Shown one piece after another: positions 33,481-44,785 of a stretch of 64,000 nt of DNA (position 1 is its first letter; every line of letters starts with the position of its first letter). The notes below the pieces were generated by a model. The model had not been told where the DNA came from, searched no databases, and saw nothing but the letters and a program-made list of their open reading frames with translations. This DNA is from Actinernus sp. WN-2022 (lineage: Eukaryota; Cnidaria; Anthozoa; Actiniaria; Actinernidae): assembly GCA_030867875.1 (NCBI GenBank), contig JAOWCC010001589.1:140031745-140095744 (forward strand). Reading direction: 5' to 3'. A program made the translations under genes and the position numbers.

Positions 33481-36400
33481 TAACGATAAACATAGAAATA
33501 ATACAATCATTAATTAATTAATGTTCGGTATCTAGCGCCTAGTTGATGGCATAAAAAACAGCCTATCTTATGTATTTTCGCCCAACTAGATGAAATTTTG
33601 GGTGTGATATTCGCGCAAATGAAGTTCAGGGGGGGTTAAGCCGTTTTGAAATTTTGCTTTGCCTGTCATTTCCCTCCCTGAACTTTCATCTCAACCAAAT
33701 AAAGAAGACCCCCTGCAGTTTTCCATGGGAAACATTTTGGTGAAAACCCCATGTCTCTACGATGTTCTTTTGTACCCGTAAAAATCCATCGCCCTTTCCG
33801 TTTTGGCCGCAAAGCATGCTGGGACAGTTTCATTGGCTATTTCCGAGTCCAGAACTGGATTAAATAACGTTGCAGCATTAAAATCTTAGTTTGGGTGGTA
33901 AACACGACGAACACAACCTATTGCTTGGAAATTTGGCGTAAGATATGCGAACCATGCAAAACTGAGGGGGGAGGGGTGGAAAATCCTATGCCTTTCCTGT
34001 TCATAATGGAACCCTCCCCCATTTAGAAGTGGCTAGAATGAGGTTGCAGCTTCAAATCACAATGCATGGAGTGATGTGGCAGAGTTAAAACCATGGTTTC
34101 TGCACTCGACGCGACAACTGCCATGCGGCATGAACTGCGGAAGGCGGTCGGTTCGCGAGCTTGTGATGACATTCCATGCACTTCGATTTAAAATAACAAT
34201 CGTTTCAAGGAGAAACTTTCTCGGCAGATGTTTAGGCCACTTATTTCCACGGGAAGTGCTTCAAAATTCCAGTTGAGCCTTAGTAGGTGGTAAAACACCA
34301 TACACCCAGGATCACTACCATGCAAGTTGCATGGCACTACCCAACACTCGCTATGACCTAGCTAGCGTCTAACACACATGTTGGGTTATCGTTAGCGGTA
34401 TCCACTAGTTCCTTTATTCCTAACGATAAACATAGAAATAATACAATCATTAATTAATTAATGTTCGGTATCTAGCGCCTAGTTGATGGCATAAAAAACA
34501 GCCTATCTTATGTATTTTCGCCCAACTAGATGAAATTTTGGGTGTGATATTCGTGCAAATGAAGTTCAGGGGGGTTAAGCCGTTTTGAAATTTTGCTTTG
34601 CCTGTCATTTCCCTCCCTGAACTTTCATCTCAACCAAATAAAGAAGACCCCCTGCAGTTTTCCATGGGAAACATTTTGGTGAAAACCCCATGTCTCTACG
34701 ATGTTCTTTTGTACCCGTAAAATCCATCGCCCTTTCCGTTTTGACCGCAAAGCATGCTGGGACAGTTTCATTGGCTATTTCCGAGTCCATAACTGGATTA
34801 AATAACGTTGCAGCATTAAAATCTTAGTTTGGGTGGTAAACACGACGAACACAACCTATTGCTTGGAAATTTGGCGTAAGATATGCGAACCATGCAAAAC
34901 TGAGGGGGGAGGAGTGAAAAATCCTATGCATTTCCTCTTAATAATGGAACCCTCCCCCATTAGAAGTGGCTAGAATGAAGTTGCAGCTTCGACATAATGC
35001 TTTTGTTAGTAAATACGACGAACACAACATATTGCTAGAAATTTGGGATAAGAAATGCGAACCTTGCAAAACTGAGGGGGGAGGGGTGGAAAATCCTATG
35101 CCTTTCCTGTTCATAATGGACCCTCCCCCATTTAGAAGTGGCTAGAATGAGGTTGCAGCTTCAAATCACAATGCATGGAGTGTTGTGGCAAAGTTAAAAC
35201 CATGGTCTCTGCACTCGATGCGACAACTGCCATGCAGCATGAACTGCGGAAGGCGGTCGGTTCGCGAGCTTGTGATGACATTCCATGCACTTCGATTTAA
35301 AATAACAATCGTTTCAAGGAGAAACTTTCTCGGCAGATGTTTAGGCCACTTATTTCCACGGGAAGTGCTTCAAAATTTCAGTTGAGCCTTAGTAGGTGGG
35401 AAAACACCATACACCCAGGATCACTACCATGCAAGTTGCATGGCACTACCCAACACTCGCTATGACCTAGCTAGCGTCTAACACACATGTTGGATTATCG
35501 TTAGCGGTATCCACTAGTTCCTAACGATAAACATAGAAATAATACAATCATTAAATAATTAATTAATTAATTAATTAATTAATGTTCGGTATATAGCGAA
35601 TAGCAGAAGGAATAAAAAGCAGCCTATCTGATGTAATTTCGCCCAACTAGATGAAATTTTTGCGTAATTACTCGCGCAAATGAAGTTCAGGCGGGGGTTA
35701 AGCCGTTTTGAAATTTTGTTTTGGCTATGATTTCCCCCCCTGAACTTTAATCTCAACCAAATTAAAAGGAACCCCTGCAGTTTCCTATGGGTAACATTGT
35801 GGTGAAAACCCCATGTCTCTACGATGTTCTTTTGTACCCGTAAAAATCCATCGCCCTTTCCGTTTTGGCCGCAAAGCATGCTGGGACAGTTGCATTTGCT
35901 ATTTCCGAGTCCAGAACTGGATTAAATAACGTTGCAGCGTTAAAACCATAGTGTTGGTAGTAAACACGACGAACACAACATATTGGTTTCAAATTTGGGG
36001 TAAGATGTGCGAACCTTGCAAAACTGAGGGGGGAGGGGTGGAAAATGCTATGCCTTTCCTGTTCAAAATGGAACCCTCCCCCGTTAGAAGTGGCTAGAAT
36101 GAAGTGGCAGCTTAAAAATAATGGTTTTAATAGTAAACACGACGAACACAACATATAGGTTGCAAATGTGGGGTAAGATATGCGAACCCTGCAAAACTGA
36201 GGGGGGAGGGGTGGAAAATGCTATGCCTTTCCTGTTCATAATGCAACCCTCCCCCATTTAGAAGTGGCTAGAATGAGGTTGCAGCTTCAAATCACAATGG
36301 ATCAAGTGATGTGGCAGAGTTAAAACCATGGTTTCTGCACTCGACGCGACAACTGCCATGCGGCATGAACTGCGGATGACTGTCGGTTCGCGAGCTTGTG

Positions 36401-37328
36401 ATGACATTCCATGCACTTGGATGCAAAATAACAATCGTTTCAAGGAGAAACTTTTTCGACGGATGTTTACGCCACCTATTTCCACGGGAAGTGCTCCAAA
36501 ATTCCACTTGAGCCTTAGTAGGTGGAAAATCACCAGACACCCAGAGTCACTACCATGCAAGTTGCATGGCACTACCCAAAACGCGCTACGACCTAGCTAG
36601 CGTCTAACACACATGTTGGATTATCGTTAGCGGTATCCACTAGTTCCTAACGATAAACATAGAAATAATAGGGGGGTAGGGGGGTAGGGGGGTAGGGTAG
36701 GGGGTAGGGGGTAGGGTAGGGGGGTAGGGGGGTAGGGGGGTAGGGGGGTAGGGGGGTAGGGGGTAGGGGGGTAGGGGGGTAGGGTAGGGGGGTAGGGGGG
36801 TAGGGGGGTAGGGGGGTAGGGGGGTAGGGGGGTAGGGGGGTAGGGGGGTAGGGGGGTAGGGGGGTAGGGGGGTAGGGGGGTAGGGGGGTAGGGGGGTAGG
36901 GGGGAAGGGGGGTAGGGGGTAGGGGGGTAGGGGGGGTAGGGGGGTAGGGGGGTAGGGGGGTAGGGGGGTAGGGGGGTAGGGGGGTAGGGGGGTAGGGGGG
37001 TAGGGGGGTAGGGGGGTAGGGGGGTAGGGGGGTAGGGGGGTAGGGGGGTAGGGGGGTAGGGGGGTAGGGGGGTAGGGGGGTAGGGGGGTAGGGGGGTAGG
37101 GGGGTAGGGGGGTAGGGGGGTAGGGGGGTAGGGGGGTAGGGGGGTAGGGGGGTAGGGGGGTAGGGGGTAGGGGGTGCAGAGATGGGGGTTCATTTCGTTT
37201 ATGGACACTTCGCTATTCATTTTCGTTTTATCCTATGTTATAACTAGATTGATCAGAACGCATTTCAAGTTGTGTTTTTGTCTTAAAAATCAAGCAGCCA
37301 CTGTATTTTGCATATCTGATTATCGTTA
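33481..37328. repeat. Four tandem units with common ends TAACGATAA...TTATCGTTA
   Basis: Units begin with TAACGATAAACATAGAAATA at 33481, 34421, 35522 and 36648. They end with TTATCGTTA at 34394, 35503, 36629 and 37328, so each has 9-bp inverted ends. GCGGTATCCACTAGTTCC separates them. Units 1-3 share ~0.9-1.1 kb of related sequence, including GCATGCTGGGACAGTT and repeated internal blocks. Unit 4 keeps the ends but its interior is a G-rich satellite plus other sequence. ORFs here are short and antisense-like. The structure suggests tandem copies of a TIR element. Confidence 0.8.
36669..37172. repeat. G-rich satellite (GGGGGGTA)n
   Basis: About 500 bp consist of an 8-mer GGGGGGTA with a few 7-mer and 5-mer variants. 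On the given strand this should form G-quadruplexes. It is not the TTAGGG telomere repeat. The long proline-rich reading on the minus strand is low complexity. Confidence 0.95.
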
Positions 37329-37339
37329 GCGGTATCCAC

Positions 37340-39375
37340 TTGTAATAATAATAATACTAATAATAATAATATGTCTTTATTATACATTGATATTGTACAT
37401 ATCAGATGTTACAAAATGTAAATGAAGATAAGAAGGTAATATTAAAAGCTAGGACAAAACTTGAATTAAGAAACTAGGTTATACTTAAAAATTAATCTAT
37501 TTACAAAACTACCTTTAAAACGCTCTATTAACTTTAGGATATACGGCGGTTTGTTTTCTAAGCCTTCGAGAGGACTGCTTAACCGTAGACAACAGTGATC
37601 GTAATGGATGATTAGAAATTGAGTTAACTTTATTAAAAATGTGTCGGTCACTTTTCTCTAAAAGATAATGAATGTTAATAAGCTCTGAAGAGTACTTTCT
37701 CTTATGGCATCTTTTAAGAAAGCGCTGTACAGTGGTAAGGTCGGATTCACTAGAGCCATAGACAGATAAACCGTAAGTTAATTTAGGTAGGATGAGTGAT
37801 TTAAAGAGTTATAATAATAAAAGGCACTTATTTGCTTCTTTGAGTTTAACAGTGACATGCTTTGAAAATTTACTGTCTGACTGAAATATTACTCCAAGTA
37901 TCTTCAATGCATCATATTGTACAATGTTAAGAATATTATTAAAGTGAGATAAGTGTCCTTTCTTATTAAAAATGAGTTCTTTACATTTGGTTGGATTTAC
38001 AAGACATAGCATTTGAGTTTGTCCAGTTCATAAAGTGATTGATCGCGAGAACTGATACATCTGGCGCAGTCTTACTTATGATAATCTGTAAGTTCGAATC
38101 ATCTGCATAATTATCTAACGCTGTCGTCTTGTTGTCATTACTAATTTCCAGATCATTCATAAGCATATTAAAGAGATACGGACCACTGACGCTACCCTGG
38201 ATTGTGCCTTGTTGATGTATTTCCATTCACATGTCATTCCTTGATGTATGACTCTTTGTTTGCGTTTTTGTAAAAAACTTATATACCAATTAACAATAAA
38301 AGGATTTAAATCGGGCCAATTCTTTAATTTATCACTTAGTATGCTATGTTTGACACTATCAAATGCCTTAGCAAAGTCCATAGTCAGAATAATCTAACAG
38401 CTGAAGTGTCAGTGTTATCAAGGCCTTTCAGCGTGAAATGCTGCATCCTAATAAGGGCATCCGTGCAATTCCCTCCGGTGCGATATGCAAATTGCGACTT
38501 AGACAGGTTAGATTCAACATTCTCTTTAGCATAGTTATTATAGACAACCCGCTCAAAGATCCTCGCGATTACAGGAGTGATATTAATTCCCCTATAGTTA
38601 GGACACTCTATGGGTGCTTCAATCTTTGCTAAGGGGCTGATAGCCGTTCTTTTAACTTTCGATAGTGCGAATTGCACTTGGGTCTCATTGAGCTCAGGAA
38701 CGGAAGCATCTTGATCGATAATCATTGTGGTGGGTTCGGTGTAGTTAGCGTCGTGACAGATGTCAGCAAAATAGTTATTTAGTTTATAGACGAAACTTTG
38801 ATCGAGAGTGGGTTGCACTGTTTCTTTCTCTTTGACATTAAGTCAATTTTCCTCCACCATCTTTTAGATCCAATCCCATCAGACTTAAGACCCGTTCTGT
38901 TTGCAATAATCTTGGAAATTCGGTTGTTAAGAGGTTCAACGTCAGTACATTTTTGCTGCTTCAGTAATTTAGTTATTTTCTTGAGTAATAGCTTGAGTAG
39001 TGGACTCATCCAATAGGGATCCCTACAGGATCATAATAGTAATAGTGTACTGCATCTCGTTTACGGAATTGTCAACAGACGAATTATCTAGAAGAGATTC
39101 CAAATTGTGCTCTAAATGTTTTTGCTGAAATGCAATGCTGCGGTGTTCCCGTTGATCTCTTAGCTCATACTTATACCTTAATGGCTTTAACTTTTTTCCT
39201 GCTGGCAGTATGATTCCTTTATGATCAGTTTTTATGAGCATATCGATTGGATAACAGTTACAGAATAGTTATGGCCTATTAGTTAAACAATTATCAATAA
39301 TGGCATTACCCTTCGTGGGGAAGTCTACTAGAATATCACCAATCTTCCTGTCGATAAAACCCATTTGAATATCCT
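37340..39375 (-). pseudogene. Non-LTR retrotransposon fragment, minus strand
   Basis: Minus-strand reading from 39375 to 37340 shows, in several frames, the end of an endonuclease (DILVDFPTKGNAIIDNC, about 39290-39340), a linker, then a reverse transcriptase: NYRGINITPVIARIFERVVY, FAYRTGGNCTDALIRMQ, MDFAKAFDSVKHSIL, GSVSGPYLFNMLMND and the catalytic YADDSN (about 38115). A segment between VKRTAIS and the NYRG block is deleted. The 3' end has an (ATT)-type tail in minus orientation at 37344-37372. It is 5'-truncated and frameshifted, hence dead. It belongs to a different family from the LINE at 18.3 kb. Confidence 0.85.
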
Positions 39376-39753
39376 GCACCCCGCCAACTTGGATCATGCT
39401 GTCACAGTGTTTCCACTATTGTTTTCTGACAATTGGGGCAACACTGTGACATCATAAAATCCAAGATGGCACCATACAGCAAATTCAAATGAGTGTTATC
39501 GACAGGAAAATCAGTGCGTAAATGACATCTAGTGTACAATTTATTGGAGACAAACACAGAAACAGACTTGTATGGAGGCATGTATAACAATCATTCGAGA
39601 GGATTAATTTCACTTGTGTTTTCAAAGTTGATACAATAGCTCTGATCACTGCATGACTTGGGAAATTTTGTATTAACTTTCAAAAACATGTGTGAAATAA
39701 ATATTTAATTTTACTGGTTCCTTGAGCCACTGAGGATTTCAGAAATGAGGCCC

Positions 39754-40164
39754 TTAAACACGAAGTTCCGGTATAAAAAGGGGAGCCCAGGGGTTTGTCA
39801 CCCTTCAGTTGTCAATCAGCCTTTGTGGGGTGAACATCTGCGTGATGCTCCGCTTAAGTGCTCCCTACTGATTGATTATCGCGTGAAATTTAAATGAAAC
39901 ACAATAATGTTTAACTTCAGAGTAAGGGCTACAAAGTTCGCAAACAGCAATAAAATACCAATGGAAATCATAAATGGACAACTATCTTCCCTATGGTCAC
40001 TATTTTATGGCTTGTTTAATTTTAAACATTAAGAATCTAGCATTTCAAAGGAGAAACTGATATGCTCGCTTGCTTTCTTCACTGCTCATCAATTTTAAAT
40101 TTCGAGCTCGCCATGTGCGAAAAGAGAAGGGGCTAACCTATTTATACCGGAACTTCGGGTTTAA
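39754..40164. mobile_element. 411-bp MITE with TTAA ends
   Basis: CGAAGTTCCGGTATAAA (39761-39777) and TTTATACCGGAACTTCG (40141-40157) are inverted copies. Both outer ends are TTAA (39754-39757, 40161-40164). This is the second TTAA-type MITE in the window, with unrelated termini. Confidence 0.8.
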
Positions 40165-40362
40165 CAACAAAAATATGAAATATTATTTTTATTTTTATGG
40201 CTAAATTTGAAATAAAGCCTGGGTATTTGTTTGAGAAAATACAGAGTTACTTGAATTACTGCAGGGGTTACATGACTAAAATATATTGCAGTACATGTTC
40301 ATGTAAGTTGTATTTTCTCAAATATATGCCCCTGGCATTTATTCATAAAATTTGACTCTGGA

Positions 40363-40526
40363 CCAGGGTCCAGTTGTTCAAAGGATGGATCATTGTTAAC
40401 TTTATCCACCGAATAAATTGTTATCCAGTGGATAAAATAAGGTACTTTGGTTAATACTTAATATCCACTGGATAAATCATTATCCAGTGGATAAAGTTGT
40501 CCAACCTTTGAACAACTGGGCCCTGG
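40363..40526. mobile_element. 164-bp MITE, largely palindromic
   Basis: CCAGGGTCCAGTTGTTCAAA at the left and TTTGAACAACTGGGCCCTGG at the right are inverted copies. Internal TATCCAGTGGATAAA palindromes (near 40420 and 40472) make most of the element foldable. Confidence 0.85.
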
Positions 40527-40667
40527 CATTTATTTAAACCTGCCATTTATTTGGGACTCATGCAGAATTTTTAAACATGAACACTCTTTTTCAAATTTTC
40601 TTTACCACTCATTTTTGTAGACCTTTGAAAACCAGGAACATAATTTAGTCAGTCGCTTCTTTCCGTA

Positions 40668-41128
40668 GTCTCCTTCGCAGCCATTCTTACGATTGTCACG
40701 CAAATGCTAGCCCCACAAGCAGCTTCTTACACCAGCTAGACGTACCATTCCAACTGCATGGCCAATCAGAATTCAGTTCTCAGAATCAAAAAATCACTCG
40801 TTCCAGAACTTTCTGATGGGAAATCCAGGAAATCAAATATAGAGGCTAAATTTTATATGAAATTGGATCAAATAGTTTTGGATATATTCTGTTCTTAGTT
40901 TTTCTCAAGAAAGTAGATAGAGTTTAGAAGAAATTGTTTGTTTTGACACTGTACTGATGAGCTTGAAAGTGTTGATATAAGCAAACCGTTGCTGTTCAAC
41001 TCCTGTTATGTTAGAACGGTCTTGATTGGCTTATACAAACAATCAGGAATGGAATGTCTGGCTGGTGTAAGCAGCCGTTAGTGGGGATAGTGCTTGTACG
41101 ATGACCCTAGGACTGGCTGCGAAGGAGA
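40668..41128. mobile_element. ~460-bp MITE
   Basis: TCTCCTTCGCAGCCA at the left is matched by TGGCTGCGAAGGAGA at the right. Further in, CTTACACCAGC faces GCTGGTGTAAG. No ORF is seen. Confidence 0.75.
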
Positions 41129-41579
41129 ATATTCTTCCTCTGTCTATAATATTATATTGGAAGTAAACAGTAGAAATGAAACTGGTTCATATAAAATGGT
41201 ATATTGACAATGCTTCATTCAATAAGGCTGGGTTTTCAATAAGCATTTTGATCTCGAATAAATGCTGGGCGCGTAAATTAAGTTAGTCTATTTTTTTTAG
41301 CAGATTGCATTATACAGATAAAAATAATACTTGAAACACTTCTTGATCATGGTGTAAGGATACAATGAGTGTAAAGATTCTACTCACTCCAATGTTTTAT
41401 TGTTCCTACTTGCTGTTTTATTCATACAAAGTGCTGGAAGTCATTCATGTAGAAAACATATACATTTATGTAAATCGAAGTGTTAATATCTTAAGAACAA
41501 TAAAATGTGAATGTAATGGACATCATATTCCTTGTTTTGCATTTTGGCATATAGTAAGTAAAATGTTTTTACTCCACAT

Positions 41580-41885
41580 CAAGAGTTAATTCTACTCTTT
41601 ATGGGTGAGCTGATTTAACTCTTTGGAGGAGTAAAACATGCTGGAGTTAAAACAACTCCAAAAGGGGGCTGTTCTGTACCTATTTTACCTGTTCCATTTT
41701 TAGTATCAATGTAACTCCCAAATGAGAGTTAATTGTACTCCTATAGAAGAGTCATATTGACTCTCCAGCAATAGTTAAAACTTCTCCATAAATGTGTTAA
41801 AATACTGGAGTAAAAATGGCTTAAAAAAGGGAGTTGTCGTGTACCTTTTTTTTACTCCCTTTTGGAGTCCCTGAAAACAGAGTGG
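41580..41885. repeat. Cluster of dispersed ACTCC/GGAGT motifs
   Basis: Many short copies of GGAGTTA/TAACTCC and AACTCCAAAAGGG-like motifs occur in both orientations. This may be a degenerate MITE or a nested hairpin. I could not define ends. Confidence 0.3.
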
Positions 41886-42064
41886 TTGAGAGACAAACGT
41901 GATCTCCTTAGTTCCTATAGATGCCTGCTCACAACAATTCAGAATAAATGTTTCTTAATTTACATATAAAAGCAGGCAGGAATCGAATGACCTATTTTCA
42001 CGCGTCTTAAACTTAGTTAACTAAGTTGTTTATTTTTAGATTGTTTTGCTACGTTTTTTATAGT

Positions 42065-42510
42065 TCTCCAGCTTTGTCATAAACAAATGAACGACGCCAT
42101 TCTGAGTTGAAGTAAGTTTCCCCCGTTTCTCCATTCTCTCGTTTAAACGCAACGCTGAAATGTTTTAAAGTAGATAGTATACATTACAAGCTTTCCCATG
42201 GTATAAGTTTGACTTTATTTGGTGATATACAAGTGATCAGTAATTTGCGAAGTGAAACTTTGTCAAGTCGGTATACCGTCTTTGTCATAAACAAATGAAC
42301 GACGCCATTCTGGGTTGAAGTAAGTTTCCCCTCGTTTCTCGATTCTCTCGTTTAAACGCAACGCTGAAATGTTTTAAAGTGGGTAGTATACATTACAAGC
42401 TTTCGCATGGTATAACTTTGACTTTATTTGGTGATCTACAAGTGATCAATAATTTGCGAAGTGAAAGTTTTCCCCGTTTCTCCATTCTCTCGTTCAAACG
42501 CAACTATATA
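42065..42510. repeat. ~215-bp direct tandem repeat, two copies plus a partial third
   Basis: CTTTGTCATAAACAAATGAA and GACGCCATTCTG(A/G)GTTGAAG occur near 42073 and near 42287. GTTTCTC(C/G)ATTCTCTCGTTT recurs three times. The copies share over 90% of positions by eye. Non-coding. Confidence 0.8.
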
Positions 42511-42929
42511 CAAAGTACAGTTATCTCGCCAACATAAAATGTTTTAAATTACAAGCTTTTAAATAGTATAATTTTGTTGAAGAGTTAAGTTTCACTCTTC
42601 AAACTAGTTATACTATGTGAAATGGTTAGCAAAAAAGTTCGCACTCTTCAACTGTTGAACTAATCCAATGTCAGGCGAAACGACCGGTTACCATTTCATC
42701 GGAACACGGCAGGATTTCATATTCTGCCTTAACCTTAACTAGGAATTGGTATCGAAGTGACGTGGAGTTGGTATCGAAACGACTTGGAGCTGTTTTTATA
42801 TCAAAAAAGCGCTTTAATGGCACGGGAATCCTTCAGCGTACTTTTGAATTATAGTATTTATTTAACAGACGTTTCCCGCAGGATTAAACCCTTACTTTGT
42901 GTAGCGTTTTTAGGCAATTCCTCTATAAT

Positions 42930-43042
42930 TTTGCGTGAGCAGCTAGAGGTGTTGGGACGTATAAAAATTCGTAGTCTGGTATTTTAGGGATAAAATCAAG
43001 AGAATTAGCATTGGTACTTCTTGTTTCAGTGATTCCTATGAC
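42930..43042 (-). pseudogene. LINE endonuclease fragment (left side of an interrupted LINE)
   Basis: The minus-strand reading gives VIGITETRSTNANSLDFIPK, the TET region of an APE-type LINE endonuclease. The frame joins the piece at 45619-45960 once one copy of the 6-bp duplication TATGAC is discounted. Coding resemblance fades below 42930. Confidence 0.75.
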
Positions 43043-43356
43043 AGTAGTATAGGAGGCACCGAATTAGTCGTTTTTTTTGCGGTGTTATGTTAATGTTTGC
43101 GGTGTTATGTTAATGTTTGGTGCGCTCTCGTTAATTCAATGACGTCACGGTTCTATTGTCTTGGACTCATGAATAAAGTGGTGCGCTCATGAATAAAGTG
43201 GTGAGCTCATGAATAAAGTGGTGAGCTCATGAATAAAGTGGTGCGCTCATGAATAAAAAGGGGGTGAATAAATTCTCTATTGTCTGGAAATTGAAGTGGA
43301 ATCTCATTAAATGAAGTGGTTTCTCATTATCGAGGAATACAGACGTCACAATCCTA

Positions 43357-43794
43357 TTATCCGTTGAATTTGAGGAGGAATAGATAATTAGTGAGGAGGG
43401 AATTGAGGAGGTGAATTGCAGCCTCGGTCGCTTCTTGCCATCCGTAATCTTCCATGTTCATCAAGTTTTGCTTTGTTTCCAAGATTTTTCGGAAATCAGG
43501 ATCTTTTCTTAAGCTGTGAATCCATTTCATATCTTCGAACAACACTTCGCTTAGGTCTTTTCTATAGGTAGGAACCAAAGCGTTACTGGCTTTACATTCC
43601 TCGACAAAAAACGTTCTTTTTTGAAGTTTCGCTTCTTTTAAATATGGTTTACGTTCTTGAGTTGATAATCTATGGACTTGTGCCAAGTGGTTGGATAATT
43701 TAACAAGATACTTTGATCCACAATTAGGTACAGGGCAGTTTTTCAAAGTCCGATTTTCCATGTTCACTCGTTGAAAGTTAGTATAAAATAGCAC
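43357..43794 (-). CDS. Unknown protein with one C2H2 zinc finger (145 aa)
   Basis: The N-terminal part has a single C2H2-like finger (CPVPNCGSKYLVKLSNHLAQVH). It is followed by a basic stretch and then the module KASNALVPTYRKDL...MKWIHSLRKDPDFRKIL...YGWQEATEAAIH, which is shared almost word for word with the protein at 44273-44785. The last residues run into the terminal repeat and probably are not original. I believe related unannotated proteins recur in cnidarian genomes, but I cannot name a function. A DNA-binding role is possible from the finger. The gene may be a chimera made when the element was inverted and duplicated. Confidence 0.5.
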   Translation of the reverse strand: MLFYTNFQRVNMENRTLKNCPVPNCGSKYLVKLSNHLAQVHRLSTQERKPYLKEAKLQKRTFFVEECKASNALVPTYRKDLSEVLFEDMKWIHSLRKDPDFRKILETKQNLMNMEDYGWQEATEAAIHLLNSLLTNYLFLLKFNG

Positions 43795-44035
43795 AAATCT
43801 ACTCGATCGTCCCTTTTAGCTCCTTTCGTCCCTTTTGTTGCCTTTTTTCCCGCTTTTTTTCGTTTTGAAATAAAAAAAAGAGGCATAAAAAAATAAAAAG
43901 CGGGACGAGAGGCGACAAAAGGGATGAAAATGATGAACGGAGATAACTATATCTGAATGTGAACACATATTTGTCAGTAGACCCTACTGACAAAGATGTG
44001 TTCACATTCAGATATAGTTATCTCCGTTCATCCCC

Positions 44036-44090
44036 GTAAACCATATTTACAAGAAGTTTTTGTCGAGGAATGTAAATCCAGTTGTTGATA
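44036..44090 (+). pseudogene. Remnant of the zinc-finger ORF in inverted orientation
   Basis: TAAACCATATTTACAAGAAG and TTTTTGTCGAGGAATGTAAA match the reverse complement of the zinc-finger ORF around 43592-43652, with a short internal deletion. This indicates that the right half once carried the same gene as the left half. Confidence 0.6.
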
Positions 44091-44272
44091 ATGGAAAATA
44101 TGTTGGTTAGGAATCCTGCTTATAATGTTGGTCTAACTAAGAGACCTTAGCTAAATCAGCTAATCGACATTTGTTAAACGTAGTGACCACGCCAATTTGT
44201 TTTCTATAAAGTTGGAAACTTTTAAGGGTCTGACATTATACTCCCGATCCTTGAAAAGTAAAGATATAAACG

Positions 44273-44785
44273 GTGGCTGCTAATCGTTCCAACTCAGATG
44301 ATGAAATGACTGAAGATTCTTATCAAAGCTCTGATTCTCAGGAGAGCACGGACTCCACAGATGAAAGTTATGACGGAGAAGAGGATGTTTGGGAAAGAAT
44401 TCGAAACGAAGCTAAAGAACGGCACCACGTAGATTGGGAAGCGTTGGTTCAAAAGTATGAACACGATGGCGATAGTCATGAAGTTGCTGAAATCAAAGCC
44501 AGTAACGCTTTGGTTCCTACCTATAGAAAAGACCTAAGAGAAGTGTTGTTCGAAGATATGAAATGGATTCACAGCTTAAGAAAAGATCCTGATTTCCGAA
44601 AAATCTTGGAAAAAGAGCAAAACTTGATGAACATGGAAGAGTATGGATGGCAAGAAGCGACCGAGGCTGCAATTCACCACCGAAAATTCTTGTTGAATAA
44701 ACAATTCCAAAAACAACCTATTCCGGAACAGAGTGTTCCCGTGATGAACAATACATTTGTACTTTTTAGAAATAAGTTTTATTAA
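44273..44785 (+). CDS. Unknown acidic protein sharing a module with the zinc-finger ORF (up to 170 aa)
   Basis: The N-terminal ~45 residues are Ser/Asp/Glu-rich. Next comes a conserved-looking block (WERIRNEAKER, WEALVQKYEHDG), then the shared module (ASNALVPTYRKDLREVLFED, MKWIHSLRKDPDFRKIL, QEATEAAIHHRKFLLNKQF) and a short tail. The frame opens with GTG at 44273; the first ATG is at 44306, in an acidic context, and is the more likely start unless an upstream exon exists. The function is unknown. Helical, charged and without enzyme motifs, it could be a regulatory or structural protein of the element. Confidence 0.55.
   Translation: MAANRSNSDDEMTEDSYQSSDSQESTDSTDESYDGEEDVWERIRNEAKERHHVDWEALVQKYEHDGDSHEVAEIKASNALVPTYRKDLREVLFEDMKWIHSLRKDPDFRKILEKEQNLMNMEEYGWQEATEAAIHHRKFLLNKQFQKQPIPEQSVPVMNNTFVLFRNKFY

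Noticed and set aside
34076..36600. Recurring 60-110-codon ORFs in the 1-kb tandem units
   Set aside because: They recur only because the units are duplicated. Reading frames are not preserved among units and lack domains.
36627..37220. 197-codon proline/tyrosine-rich ORF on the minus strand
   Set aside because: Translation of the G6TA satellite; low complexity.
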